From: Ornithomonoglobus_A sp045532455
Lineage (GTDB): Bacteria > Bacillota > Clostridia > UBA1381
DNA: 56,788 nt
Direction of reading: 5' to 3'
Assembly: GCA_045532455.1 (NCBI GenBank)
Contig: JAZSFX010000031.1
Coordinates: 1 to 56,788 of the forward strand
The notes below the pieces were generated by a model that was not told the DNA's origin, searched no databases, and saw only the letters and a list, made by a program, of their open reading frames with translations. Within the stretch, counting starts at the first letter, position 1, and every line of letters begins with the position of its first letter. This document shows, one piece after another, positions 43,495 through 51,504 of this stretch. A program made the translations under genes and the position numbers.

Positions 43495-44052
43495 ATGAAA
43501 AAGAAAATCGCAAACGGAGTTGAACTATTATTTTTAATAATATCTTTCGTTATAATGTTAATTCCGTGTATCACTTTGGCGGTTACTTCGCCAAAAGGTC
43601 TTACATACGAAACTACTATGTCTGCTATGGATACTATAAGTAAATACCCAATTATGAAAATACCTATGCTAGTATTGTTTTTGTTGTGTGCTGTTATGTG
43701 TATTGTTTCTATTGTATCAAAGCAAAAACATAGAGATGGGCGTATTCACAGTATTTTAGCAATTATTCTTTTTTTATACGCTAACTACTGTGTAATAGCT
43801 TGTGGTGCGGGATATGGCGAAATAATTTCAACAAAATTCCCGACAGCCATTTTTGAACTTTGTTTGTTTGCGGTGGTTATTGTTAGTTTTGTTAAAAGGT
43901 CAACGTTAATTACAGGATTGCCAGAGGTTAAAGTGGCAGGCAATACAACATCAAATGCAGACGAACTCAAAAAATACAAGGATTTACTTGATAGCGGAGC
44001 AATAACGCAAGAAGAATTTGATGCAAAGAAAAAACAATTATTAGGTTTATAA
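43495..44052 (+). CDS. Membrane protein with C-terminal SHOCT domain
   Basis: A 185-residue protein with four hydrophobic segments (about residues 9-30, 55-74, 86-105, 115-135) and a C-terminal SHOCT domain (ELKKYKDLLDSGAITQEEFDAKKKQLLGL in outline: DLLDSGAITQEEFDAKK). SHOCT domains are short oligomerisation modules common in surface and phage-linked proteins. Strong ribosome site (AAAGGAG) and its own promoter. It lies between the two copies of the rubrerythrin 3' end and is read against the rubrerythrin, so it looks like inserted cargo. Function unknown. Confidence 0.8.
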   Translation: MKKKIANGVELLFLIISFVIMLIPCITLAVTSPKGLTYETTMSAMDTISKYPIMKIPMLVLFLLCAVMCIVSIVSKQKHRDGRIHSILAIILFLYANYCVIACGAGYGEIISTKFPTAIFELCLFAVVIVSFVKRSTLITGLPEVKVAGNTTSNADELKKYKDLLDSGAITQEEFDAKKKQLLGL

Positions 44053-44061
44053 TACATACAA

Positions 44062-44096
44062 AAAGGGTTCGGAATTTCCGAACCCTTTAATTTTTT
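44062..44096. terminator. Bidirectional terminator between SHOCT gene and rubrerythrin
   Basis: AAAGGGTTCGGAA pairs with TTCCGAACCCTTT; T run on the plus side, A-rich on the other. It is the intact counterpart of the hairpin at 43197. Confidence 0.85.
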
Positions 44097-44102
44097 ATCT
44101 TA

Positions 44103-44687
44103 TTAGAAGTATCTCTTTAAAAGTCCTTCTAAGCCTCTGCCATGTCTTGCTTCGTCGCGCGCCATCTCATGCACAGTATCATGAATAGCATCTAAGCCAT
44201 TCTTCTTTGCACATGCTGCAAGGTCAAACTTACCTTTTGTTGCACCGTATTCGCAGTCAACTCTCCAAGCAAGGTTGTCTTTTGTTGTAGCCTTCATGTT
44301 TGGCTCTAAATCCTCACCTAAAAGCTCTGCAAATTTTGCAGCGTGCTCAGCTTCTTCATAAGCTGCCTTTTCCCAATAAAGACCTACTTCGGGATATCCC
44401 TCTCTGTGAGCAATTCTTGCCATGCACAAGTACATACCTACCTCTGCACACTCACCATTGAAGTTAGCCATCAACTGCTCGAATATAAACTTCTTATCTT
44501 CTTCGCTGATGTCGGGGTTATTCTTTACTGTTTTTGCATAAACACCATACTCATGCTCTGCTGCAAGAGGGGCATCTTCTTCCATAATAATAAACTTATC
44601 TGCGCCTACCTTACATACAGGGCATTTTTCGGGAGCGCTATCGCCCTCGTGAACATAACCACATACTGAACATACAAACTTTGCCAT
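44103..44687 (-). CDS. Reverse rubrerythrin (N-terminal rubredoxin domain plus diiron domain)
   Basis: A 194-residue peroxide-reducing enzyme. Domain order is reversed compared with classical rubrerythrin: rubredoxin domain first (C6, C9, C22, C25; FVCSVCGYVHEGDSAPEKCP), then the four-helix diiron domain with FNGECAEVGMY, AYEEAEHAAKFAEL and ARDEARHGRG ligands. It protects anaerobes from hydrogen peroxide and oxygen with electrons from NADH and rubredoxin. I start at ATG 44687 after AAGGAGG; 25 further codons upstream overlap perR and are not coding. It is just downstream of perR and almost surely PerR-regulated. Confidence 0.93.
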   Translation of the reverse strand: MAKFVCSVCGYVHEGDSAPEKCPVCKVGADKFIIMEEDAPLAAEHEYGVYAKTVKNNPDISEEDKKFIFEQLMANFNGECAEVGMYLCMARIAHREGYPEVGLYWEKAAYEEAEHAAKFAELLGEDLEPNMKATTKDNLAWRVDCEYGATKGKFDLAACAKKNGLDAIHDTVHEMARDEARHGRGLEGLLKRYF

Positions 44688-44715
44688 ATTTTTTTCCTCC
44701 TTAAAATTAAATATA

Positions 44716-45108
44716 CTAAACAATTTTCTTCTCACTCTTGCTGCATTCGCTGCATACGCCATAGAAAGTGAGTGATTGACTCTCTATACTACACCCAAGA
44801 CTTTGCTCGGTTCTGTTTCGCAAATCCTCTAACTCGGGGATTTGTGCATCCAGGACTTCACCGCACTCGTTACATACAAAATGTGCGTGATGGTGTGTGA
44901 AACCGTCAAAGTGTTCCTTATCCGAGGTGATATCTAATTTTAAAATATCACCGTTCTGGGCAAGCTTTGCAAGGTTCCGATATACCGTGCCAAGACTTAT
45001 ATTGGGAATTTCTTTTCGTAATTCTTCATATACCCAATATGCAGTGGGGTGTGAACGCGTACTTCTTAAAACTCGCAGCAACGCTTCGCGTTGTCTTGAA
45101 TAATTCAT
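44716..45108 (-). CDS. perR: Peroxide-sensing Fur-family regulator PerR
   Basis: A 130-residue Fur-family repressor. DNA-binding region HPTAYWVYEELRKEIPNISL and GTVYRNLAKL; structural zinc cysteines C79, C82, C119, C122; regulatory-metal residues H20, D68, H74, H76 and D87. D87 matches Asp104 of B. subtilis PerR, where Fur has Glu, which favours PerR. It represses peroxide-defence genes until its iron site is oxidised. It is cotranscribed with reverse rubrerythrin (28-nt gap) and has a palindromic operator upstream. Confidence 0.9.
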   Translation of the reverse strand: MNYSRQREALLRVLRSTRSHPTAYWVYEELRKEIPNISLGTVYRNLAKLAQNGDILKLDITSDKEHFDGFTHHHAHFVCNECGEVLDAQIPELEDLRNRTEQSLGCSIESQSLTFYGVCSECSKSEKKIV

Positions 45109-45132
45109 ATTGACACGTCCTTTCGTTAAAAG

Positions 45133-45147
45133 TGATAATCATTATCA
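45133..45147. promoter_or_regulatory. Per/Fur-type operator upstream of perR
   Basis: TGATAATcATTATCA, a perfect 7-1-7 palindrome (it extends three more complementary bases on each side). It lies 24 nt before the perR start, where it can control perR and rubrerythrin. The outer bases (TGA/TCA) are those of the B. subtilis Fur box; the Per box there is TTATAATnATTATAA. Confidence 0.88.
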
Positions 45148-45214
45148 CTTTCACTTGTATTATATCATTCTATGCGACGTTTGTCAATAGGAATTTTAAA
45201 AAAATTTTAAAAAT

Positions 45215-45952
45215 TTATTTTTCTTCCCCTTTTGCTACGTATCCTGTGAGTTTTTCGATTGTGCGGATTGGTGCATCGTGTGCAGTGCCCCATTCCATAT
45301 CCTTGTTGCGATAATCGAATTTAAGTGTGAATTTATGTATATCATTTTGCATTCTTTCAAGCTCTTTTTCCTGTTTTTCGAAAAGACCCACAATAAATTC
45401 CTGAGCGTCGGAGCTTTTTAATGATTTTGGTATCATATCGGCAACCGCGCTCATATGCTTTAAGCAAAGACCCTTTGATGAATCGAACTTCTCTTTAAAA
45501 TCGTCGTCCTTTGCCCACATATATAACAGTACGTCTATGTATCTGTTCATTGTGCGATTTATTTTTTCACACACCATACACCCACTGTTTATTTTATTAA
45601 GAGATGACGAAAGGATTTCCGCATTATCGGTATTCTTTTTAAATAATCCGCCTGTGGTATTTTTGGTTGCGTTTTGCTTTATGCTTTTTAATTCCTTTCG
45701 TATTTTTTCGAGGCGTGTATCAAGGACAAGTGCAAGGCTTAATTTGTTTTGTTTTTTGAACATCATTGTAAGATGGTTGTTACAAAAGCCTGTGTTGTCC
45801 GATAATTCGCGGTGGTCGGCTTCCATCATAGCGCCGCCCATTTCGTAGTCGATTGCCTCTTTTTCGAGTTTTTCCTCTAAAACACATAGGGGACATTCGC
45901 AATCAATTTCATATACCTCGTTTACGGGTATTGTATATATTTTTTCTTTCAT
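45215..45952 (-). CDS. DUF6062 family protein
   Basis: A 245-residue soluble protein with three metal-type Cys/His clusters: CECPLCVLEEKLE, TGFCNNHLTMMF and GCMVCEKINRTM plus GLCLKHMSAV. The paired CxxC...C..H pattern fits the DUF6062 family of Clostridia. Function unknown. It is downstream of perR in the opposite order (read toward lower coordinates) but separated from it by the perR promoter region, so it is probably not under PerR. Ribosome site AAAGAGG-like. Confidence 0.8.
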   Translation of the reverse strand: MKEKIYTIPVNEVYEIDCECPLCVLEEKLEKEAIDYEMGGAMMEADHRELSDNTGFCNNHLTMMFKKQNKLSLALVLDTRLEKIRKELKSIKQNATKNTTGGLFKKNTDNAEILSSSLNKINSGCMVCEKINRTMNRYIDVLLYMWAKDDDFKEKFDSSKGLCLKHMSAVADMIPKSLKSSDAQEFIVGLFEKQEKELERMQNDIHKFTLKFDYRNKDMEWGTAHDAPIRTIEKLTGYVAKGEEK

Positions 45953-46239
45953 AATTTACAACCTCTTTTAGAATAATGGGATATGAATAAACTCATTGTA
46001 TCATACAAAATATAAATTTTCAACTTTTTTCTCGGACATATATCCAAAATATAACATTTTTTTGTGCAAAACTGTTATAATATTGAAGTTTAAAGTACAT
46101 AATTATGAAAAAAATTCTAAAATTTGTTTTTTTGACAAAAAATGGTTTAATTTTTTGCTTATGTGTGGTATAATATAATGGTATAACAATAAAATGTTTA
46201 CAAGGTTATTAACCATAATAAATATAGGAGGACAATATC

Positions 46240-48015
46240 ATGACACAAAATAAAACAGTTAAAGCATGGCTTGACGAAATGGTTGCCATGTGTAAACCCG
46301 AATCAATCGTATGGATTGACGGTTCAGAGGAACAACTCGAACAACTAAGAGCAGAGGCTGTTTCTACAGGCGAAATCATCAAGCTTAACGAAGAAAAGCT
46401 TCCGGGCTGTTACTATCACAGAACAGCGGAAAATGACGTTGCCCGTGTAGAAGACAGAACATTCATCTGTACAGAAACAAAAGAGGAGGCAGGTCCAATC
46501 AACAACTGGATGGCTCCAAAAGAAATGTATGCAAAACTAAGCGCTTTGTATGACGGTGCTATGAAGGGAAGAACAATGTATGTTATTCCTTATTCAATGG
46601 GTCCTGTCGGCTCACCATTTTCAAAGATTGGTATAGAGCTTACAGATAGTATCTACGTTGTATTGAACATGGCTATTATGACAAGAGTAGGCAAAGCGGT
46701 AATTGACCAGCTTGGCGACAGTGCAGATTTTGTTAAGTGCTTACACGCTAAAAAGGACGTTAACCCTGATGAAAGATATATCGTTCAATTCCCTCAGGAT
46801 TCAACAATATGGTCAATCAACTCAGCATATGGTGGTAACGTATTATTAGGTAAAAAGTGCTTTGCACTAAGAATTGCTTCATACCTTGGTATGAAAGAGG
46901 GCTGGATGGCAGAACATATGCTTATTCTTGGTCTTGAGAATCCTCAGGGCGAAGTTAAGTACATTTGTGCTGCATTCCCATCAGCTTGCGGTAAAACAAA
47001 CCTTGCAATGCTTATTCCACCTGAATATTTAAAGGAACAAGGCTACAAGGTTTGGACAGTAGGTGATGACATAGCATGGCTGCGTCAAGGTCCTGATGGC
47101 AGACTTTATGCTATCAACCCAGAAGCAGGCTTCTTCGGTGTTGCACCAGGTACTTCTGTAAAGACAAACTTCAATGCTCTTGAATCAACAAAGAAGAACA
47201 CAATCTTCACAAACGTTGCTATAAACAACGACGATATGACAGTATGGTGGGAAGGTCTTGATAAGAATCCTCCTGTTAATGCAACAGAGTGGAAGGGCGC
47301 TGAGGTAAATGGTGTTGAGTTTACAGAAGAAGACAACAAGCTTGCTCATCCAAACTCAAGATTTACAGCTCCTGCAATTAACTGCCCATGTATTTCTAAG
47401 GAATTCGAAAACCCTGCAGGTGTTCCTGTAGAAGCTATCGTATTCGGCGGCAGACGTGCTAAGTGTGCTCCGTTGGTATATCAGTCAAGAGATTGGCAAC
47501 ACGGTACATTCGTTGGTGCTACAATGGCGTCAGAAACAACTGCTGCAGCAGCAGGTGCAGTAGGTGTTGTAAGACGCGACCCAATGGCTATGAAGCCATT
47601 CGTTGGCTACAATATGGCAACATACTGGAATCACTGGTTGGATATGGGTAAAAAGCTTGGCGACAAAGCTCCTAAGATTTTCAATGTTAACTGGTTCAGA
47701 AAAGATGACGACGGCAACTTTATGTGGCCCGGCTTTGGCGACAACATGAGAGTTCTTCTCTGGATTCTTGACAGATGTGCAGGCAAGGTTGACGCTGACG
47801 AGGTTGCTATTGGATATGTTCCCAAGGCAGAAGATATCGACGTTAAAGACCTTGATATGAGTGTTGAAGACGTTAAGGCACTACTTACTGTTGATAAGGA
47901 AGTATGGTTAGAAGACGTTGAAAACATTAAGGAATACTTTGCACAGTTCGGTGATATGCTACCAAAGGAAATGGCAGACGAGCTTGCTAAGTTAGAAGCT
48001 AATCTTAAAAAATAA
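46240..48015 (+). CDS. pckG: Phosphoenolpyruvate carboxykinase (GTP type)
   Basis: A 591-residue PEPCK. GTP-type features: kinase-1 P-loop AAFPSACGKTNLAML (residues about 244-258), kinase-2 TVGDDIAWLR, IPYSMGPVGSPFSKIGIELTDS and the R-loop RAKCAPLVYQSRDW-type segment. It interconverts oxaloacetate and PEP; in fermenters it can fix CO2 anaplerotically with energy gain. Ribosome site ATAGGAGGACA. The 287-nt gap upstream is AT-rich with an extended -10 TGGTATAAT near 46172 and nothing else I can name. Ends at a strong terminator. Confidence 0.96.
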   Translation: MTQNKTVKAWLDEMVAMCKPESIVWIDGSEEQLEQLRAEAVSTGEIIKLNEEKLPGCYYHRTAENDVARVEDRTFICTETKEEAGPINNWMAPKEMYAKLSALYDGAMKGRTMYVIPYSMGPVGSPFSKIGIELTDSIYVVLNMAIMTRVGKAVIDQLGDSADFVKCLHAKKDVNPDERYIVQFPQDSTIWSINSAYGGNVLLGKKCFALRIASYLGMKEGWMAEHMLILGLENPQGEVKYICAAFPSACGKTNLAMLIPPEYLKEQGYKVWTVGDDIAWLRQGPDGRLYAINPEAGFFGVAPGTSVKTNFNALESTKKNTIFTNVAINNDDMTVWWEGLDKNPPVNATEWKGAEVNGVEFTEEDNKLAHPNSRFTAPAINCPCISKEFENPAGVPVEAIVFGGRRAKCAPLVYQSRDWQHGTFVGATMASETTAAAAGAVGVVRRDPMAMKPFVGYNMATYWNHWLDMGKKLGDKAPKIFNVNWFRKDDDGNFMWPGFGDNMRVLLWILDRCAGKVDADEVAIGYVPKAEDIDVKDLDMSVEDVKALLTVDKEVWLEDVENIKEYFAQFGDMLPKEMADELAKLEANLKK

Positions 48016-48021
48016 TCAATT

Positions 48022-48052
48022 AAAAATACCGCTTTTGTGGCGGTATTTTTTT
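48022..48052 (+). terminator. Terminator after pckG
   Basis: AAAAATACCGC pairs with GCGGTATTTTT, followed by more T. Confidence 0.85.
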
Positions 48053-48233
48053 GGCTAAAAGGTAAATTACTTATTATATAAAAAATGGCAAAAACCTATT
48101 TATTGTACAAAAAATCGGAATATAGTACATAAATGATGTTATTTTGTATAAAAAATTTTTTTCAAAAAAGAATAATATTAGTAGATTTACAGGGTTGTAA
48201 TATGAAGAATAATGTGGTAAAATATTTACTATA

Positions 48234-48262
48234 ATTAGTATGGTGGAACGTATTATACTAAT
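48234..48262. promoter_or_regulatory. Inverted repeat at the gdhA promoter
   Basis: ATTAGTAT and ATACTAAT, 13 nt apart, just upstream of the gdhA ribosome site and overlapping a TATAAT at 48230. A possible operator; the regulator is unknown. The rest of the 265-nt gap is AT-rich without other signals. Confidence 0.4.
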
Positions 48263-48280
48263 ATTAAGGGAGGTATTTTA

Positions 48281-49621
48281 ATGTCATACGCAAAACGAGT
48301 ATTAGAAGATTTAAAGAAGAAGAATCCTAACGAGCCGGAGTTTCTTCAGGCTGCAACAGAGATTCTTGAATCATTAGAGCCTGTTTTGGAAAAGCACCCT
48401 GAATACGAAAAGGCTGCTCTTCTTGAAAGAATGGTAGAGCCTGAAAGACAAATAATGTTCAGAGTTCCATGGGTTGATGATAATGGTAACGTACAGGTAA
48501 ACAGAGGCTATAGAGTACAGTTTAACAGTGCTATTGGTCCATACAAAGGCGGTATAAGACTTCATCCGTCAGTAAACTTGAGTATTATAAAGTTCCTTGG
48601 TTTTGAACAAACATTCAAGAACTCGCTTACAACACTTCCTATGGGCGGTGGCAAAGGTGGTTCAGACTTTGACCCAAGCGGTAAATCAGACCGTGAGATT
48701 ATGGCATTCTGCCAGAGCTTTATGACTGAACTGTTCAGACACATTGGCGCTGATACAGACGTTCCTGCTGGTGATATCGGTACAGGCGCAAGAGAAATCG
48801 GATATATGTTCGGTCAATACAAGAGATTAAAGAACTGCTATGAGGGTGTTCTTACAGGTAAGGGACTTTCATACGGCGGCTCACTAATCCGTCCTGAAGC
48901 AACAGGCTACGGTGCAGTTTACTACACAGTAAAAATGCTTGAGCATTTCGGCGACAGCATCAAGGGCAAGACCTTTGCAGTATCAGGTTTCGGTAACGTT
49001 GCATGGGGTACTGTACAAAAGGTAACAGAGCTTGGCGGTAAGGTTGTTACAATTTCAGGTCCTGACGGTTACATATATGATGAAGACGGTGTAAACACAA
49101 AAGAAAAGATTGACTTTATGCTCGAGATGAGAGCATCAGGACGTAACAAGGTTCAGGATTATGCTGATAAGTTCGGTGTTCCGTTCTATGCAGGCGAAAA
49201 GCCATGGGGCGTTAAGGCTGACATTCTTATGCCATGTGCTACTCAGAACGAAGTTGGTATGGAAGAAGCTAAGAAGATTGTTGCAAACGGTATTAAATAC
49301 TACGTTGAAGTATCAAATATGCCTACAACAAACGAAGCTGCTGCATATTTAAAGCAAAACGGTATTATAATTGCTCCGTCAAAGGCAGTTAATGCAGGCG
49401 GTGTTGCAGTATCAGGTTTAGAGATGAGCCAGAACTCAATGAGATACAACTGGACAGCAGAAGAAGTTGACGAAAAGCTAAAGAGAATCATGTCAGACAT
49501 ATTCGATAGCTCAGTAAAGGCTGCTAAGGAATATGGTATGGCTGATGACCTTGTTGCAGGTGCTAACATTGCAGGTTTCCTTAAGGTTGCAGAAGCTATG
49601 ATGGCACAAGGCGTTTGCTGA
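48281..49621 (+). CDS. gdhA: Glutamate dehydrogenase (NADP-type, hexameric)
   Basis: A 446-residue enzyme that interconverts 2-oxoglutarate plus ammonium and glutamate. Motifs: QFNSAIGPYKGGIRLHPSV, LPMGGGKGGSDFDP with the catalytic lysine, PAGDIGTGAREIGYM, and VSGFGNVAWGT in the nucleotide domain. Length and motifs match the Clostridium/E. coli GdhA class rather than catabolic RocG. AAGGGAGG ribosome site. It stands alone between terminators. Confidence 0.96.
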   Translation: MSYAKRVLEDLKKKNPNEPEFLQAATEILESLEPVLEKHPEYEKAALLERMVEPERQIMFRVPWVDDNGNVQVNRGYRVQFNSAIGPYKGGIRLHPSVNLSIIKFLGFEQTFKNSLTTLPMGGGKGGSDFDPSGKSDREIMAFCQSFMTELFRHIGADTDVPAGDIGTGAREIGYMFGQYKRLKNCYEGVLTGKGLSYGGSLIRPEATGYGAVYYTVKMLEHFGDSIKGKTFAVSGFGNVAWGTVQKVTELGGKVVTISGPDGYIYDEDGVNTKEKIDFMLEMRASGRNKVQDYADKFGVPFYAGEKPWGVKADILMPCATQNEVGMEEAKKIVANGIKYYVEVSNMPTTNEAAAYLKQNGIIIAPSKAVNAGGVAVSGLEMSQNSMRYNWTAEEVDEKLKRIMSDIFDSSVKAAKEYGMADDLVAGANIAGFLKVAEAMMAQGVC

Positions 49622-49640
49622 TGACATTACATATAAATAA

Positions 49641-49666
49641 AAAATGAGCCATATGGCTCATTTTTT
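49641..49666. terminator. Terminator after gdhA
   Basis: A perfect palindrome AAAATGAGCCAT / ATGGCTCATTTT with T and A runs on the outside; it serves gdhA and the convergent lipid-kinase operon. Confidence 0.87.
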
Positions 49667-49680
49667 GTTTATAAAATTAA

Positions 49681-50181
49681 TTAACCTATTATATTTTGTA
49701 TAATACCAAAAGCTAAAAGCGACATAACAAGTCCTGCAGCCATAACACCAAAAAGTATTGCAAGCATACTCTTGCCTTTTTTAAGTCCCAAAAGCACTGC
49801 TAAAAGGCTTCCTGTCCAAGCGCCTGTTCCTGGGAGGGGAATTGCTACAAATAAAAATAACCCCCAATATCCGTATTTTTCTATCTGCTCGGATTTTGAC
49901 AAAGCCTTTTCTTTTATTTTTCTTGGTATTTTTTCTAAGAACTTAACTTTTTCCATAAGCTCAAATACCTTGGCTATAAAAATAAGTATAAAAGGTATTG
50001 GCAGCATATTTCCCAACACTGCCGCAATATATGTGGGCGCAAATGTGGTCTGCATAAAGCCTGCCGCAAGAATTGAGCCGCGAAGCTCCAAAAGCGGTAC
50101 CATAGATACTAAAAATACAATAATTTCGCTTGAGATTTTTCCTGAGAGTGCCTCTACTATTGATTGTACAACTCCATCCAT
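49681..50181 (-). CDS. Small multidrug-export family (COG2426) membrane protein
   Basis: A 166-residue membrane protein with about five hydrophobic segments and the family motifs VSMVPLLELRGSI, GNMLPIPFILIF and VAIPLPGTGAWTGSLLAVLLG. The family name comes from a weak link to drug export; the PLPGTGAWTG loop is like DedA proteins, so a lipid-scramblase-type role is possible. It follows the lipid kinase by 18 nt in one operon, which agrees with a lipid role. Confidence 0.85.
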   Translation of the reverse strand: MDGVVQSIVEALSGKISSEIIVFLVSMVPLLELRGSILAAGFMQTTFAPTYIAAVLGNMLPIPFILIFIAKVFELMEKVKFLEKIPRKIKEKALSKSEQIEKYGYWGLFLFVAIPLPGTGAWTGSLLAVLLGLKKGKSMLAILFGVMAAGLVMSLLAFGIIQNIIG

Positions 50182-50199
50182 ATTAAAAAATTCCTTTCA

Positions 50200-51102
50200 T
50201 TAACTTATAAATTTAATTGGTTTGTTTAACACTGTCATATCAACTTCCTTGTATGCACCGCCAAACTCCCCGTCTAAAGTCCATTTTATTTCTCTGTCGC
50301 ACCAAATATGTGCATTTGACGTCTTAATAAGAACAAACTGCTCAGTTTCTTTTATTCCACCGTTTATTATAACATTAAGAATTTCCTGTATCTGCAAAAA
50401 TGTAACAGGCTTTTTAACAAGAACAATTTCGAACAGTCCGTCTGATAAATCGATAATGCTCTCCGACTCAATCCGCTTTAAGTCAAAACCACCGAGGTGT
50501 GTTGAGTTCAATATAAGGCCGAGAGAAAAATCATCTTCGATGGTTTCGTCTTCAGTTGTTAATTTAATATGATACGATTCAATTTTCGTAAGTCTTTTTA
50601 CACCCTCCCATACATACGCTGCTTGACCTAAAATGTTTTTGGCCTCCTGAGGAGTATCGTAGGATACGTCTGTAAAAGCACCGAACGCGGCAACATATGT
50701 AAAATGCCTTTGGTTAAACAGACCTATATCGCACTCAAAAGTATTTCCCTGTGCAATAGCGCGTGCTGCTTCTATTATATCAGTAGAAATTCCTCTGCTT
50801 GCTGCAAAATCGTTTGTTGTTCCTGAGGGGATATAACCTATTGGCTTTCGCTCGTTGTAATCAAAGGTCATCATTGCGCGCACTGCTTCGTTTAAAGTTC
50901 CATCACCGCCCGAAACAACAACAACGTCATTTTTTTGTGCTTTATTTATTATTGTGTTGTACGCATCGTTCTGACATTGAGTGGGGTGGACAGTTACGTC
51001 ATAATCTGCTTTGGTAAAAATATCAACTATTTCGAATATATAATTTTTTATATTCGCTTTTCCCGAAAGGGGATTAAATATAAACAGAAGCTTTTTGGAC
51101 AT
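50200..51102 (-). CDS. Diacylglycerol/lipid kinase family protein
   Basis: A 300-residue soluble lipid kinase of the DagK/YegS/BmrU family: FIFNPLSGKANI, VVVSGGDGTLNEAVRAMM (the ATP-binding GGDGT), IPSGTTNDFAASRGI, and a C-terminal beta domain (HIWCDREIKWTLDGEFGG). It phosphorylates diacylglycerol to phosphatidate for recycling, or a related lipid. First gene of a two-gene operon with the COG2426 protein; a consensus promoter lies 100 nt upstream. Confidence 0.92.
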   Translation of the reverse strand: MSKKLLFIFNPLSGKANIKNYIFEIVDIFTKADYDVTVHPTQCQNDAYNTIINKAQKNDVVVVSGGDGTLNEAVRAMMTFDYNERKPIGYIPSGTTNDFAASRGISTDIIEAARAIAQGNTFECDIGLFNQRHFTYVAAFGAFTDVSYDTPQEAKNILGQAAYVWEGVKRLTKIESYHIKLTTEDETIEDDFSLGLILNSTHLGGFDLKRIESESIIDLSDGLFEIVLVKKPVTFLQIQEILNVIINGGIKETEQFVLIKTSNAHIWCDREIKWTLDGEFGGAYKEVDMTVLNKPIKFIS

Positions 51103-51201
51103 AAAATCCCTGACTTTCTGCTCACAAGATTTGATATTTGCACCGTATATGTGAGCCCATGCGGTGTAAAATTGTGTTTTTTTTGTTTTTTACATACTAT
51201 T

Positions 51202-51230
51202 ATTATACTAATAAATTTTGCACTCGTCAA
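51202..51230 (-). promoter_or_regulatory. Promoter of the lipid-kinase operon
   Basis: On the minus strand TTGACG (51225-51230) and TATAAT (51202-51207) with 17-nt spacing. Confidence 0.75.
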
Positions 51231-51265
51231 GTGAAAAATAAAAAATTTAACATTTGTTAACAGTG

Positions 51266-51290
51266 TACACTAAAAACAATATGTAGTGTA
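51266..51290. promoter_or_regulatory. Inverted repeat in the lipid-kinase / microcompartment intergenic region
   Basis: TACACTA and TAGTGTA, 11 nt apart, with AGTGTACACT overlapping the left half. It lies 125 nt upstream of the microcompartment promoter in a 400-nt AT-rich gap that otherwise holds only the two divergent promoters. A possible operator for either side. Confidence 0.35.
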
Positions 51291-51415
51291 TTGTGTTTTT
51301 GAATTAAATTGCCGATACACAAGGGTATTTTTATTTTTAATTTTATGACATTTTTCCATATTTAATCAGTAAATAAAAAAATTTTTGTAAAAATTAAAAA
51401 AATATAAAAAAACCC

Positions 51416-51444
51416 TTTACAAACGAGAAAAAATAGTGTATAAT
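51416..51444 (+). promoter_or_regulatory. Promoter of the microcompartment operon
   Basis: TTTACA and TATAAT with 17-nt spacing, extended TG. The leader before the first gene is only about 55 nt and very A-rich. Confidence 0.75.
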
Positions 51445-51504
51445 GAATTCAAAAGGCAAATAAAAACAAAAAAAGCCAAAAAAAACAAAAAGGAGATGGG
51501 TATT

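Noticed and set aside
51103..51195. Pseudoknot riboswitch in the lipid-kinase leader
   Set aside because: CACCG/CGGTG and GCTCAC/GTGAGC interleave, but 5- and 6-bp matches are expected by chance in 90 nt and no known class fits.
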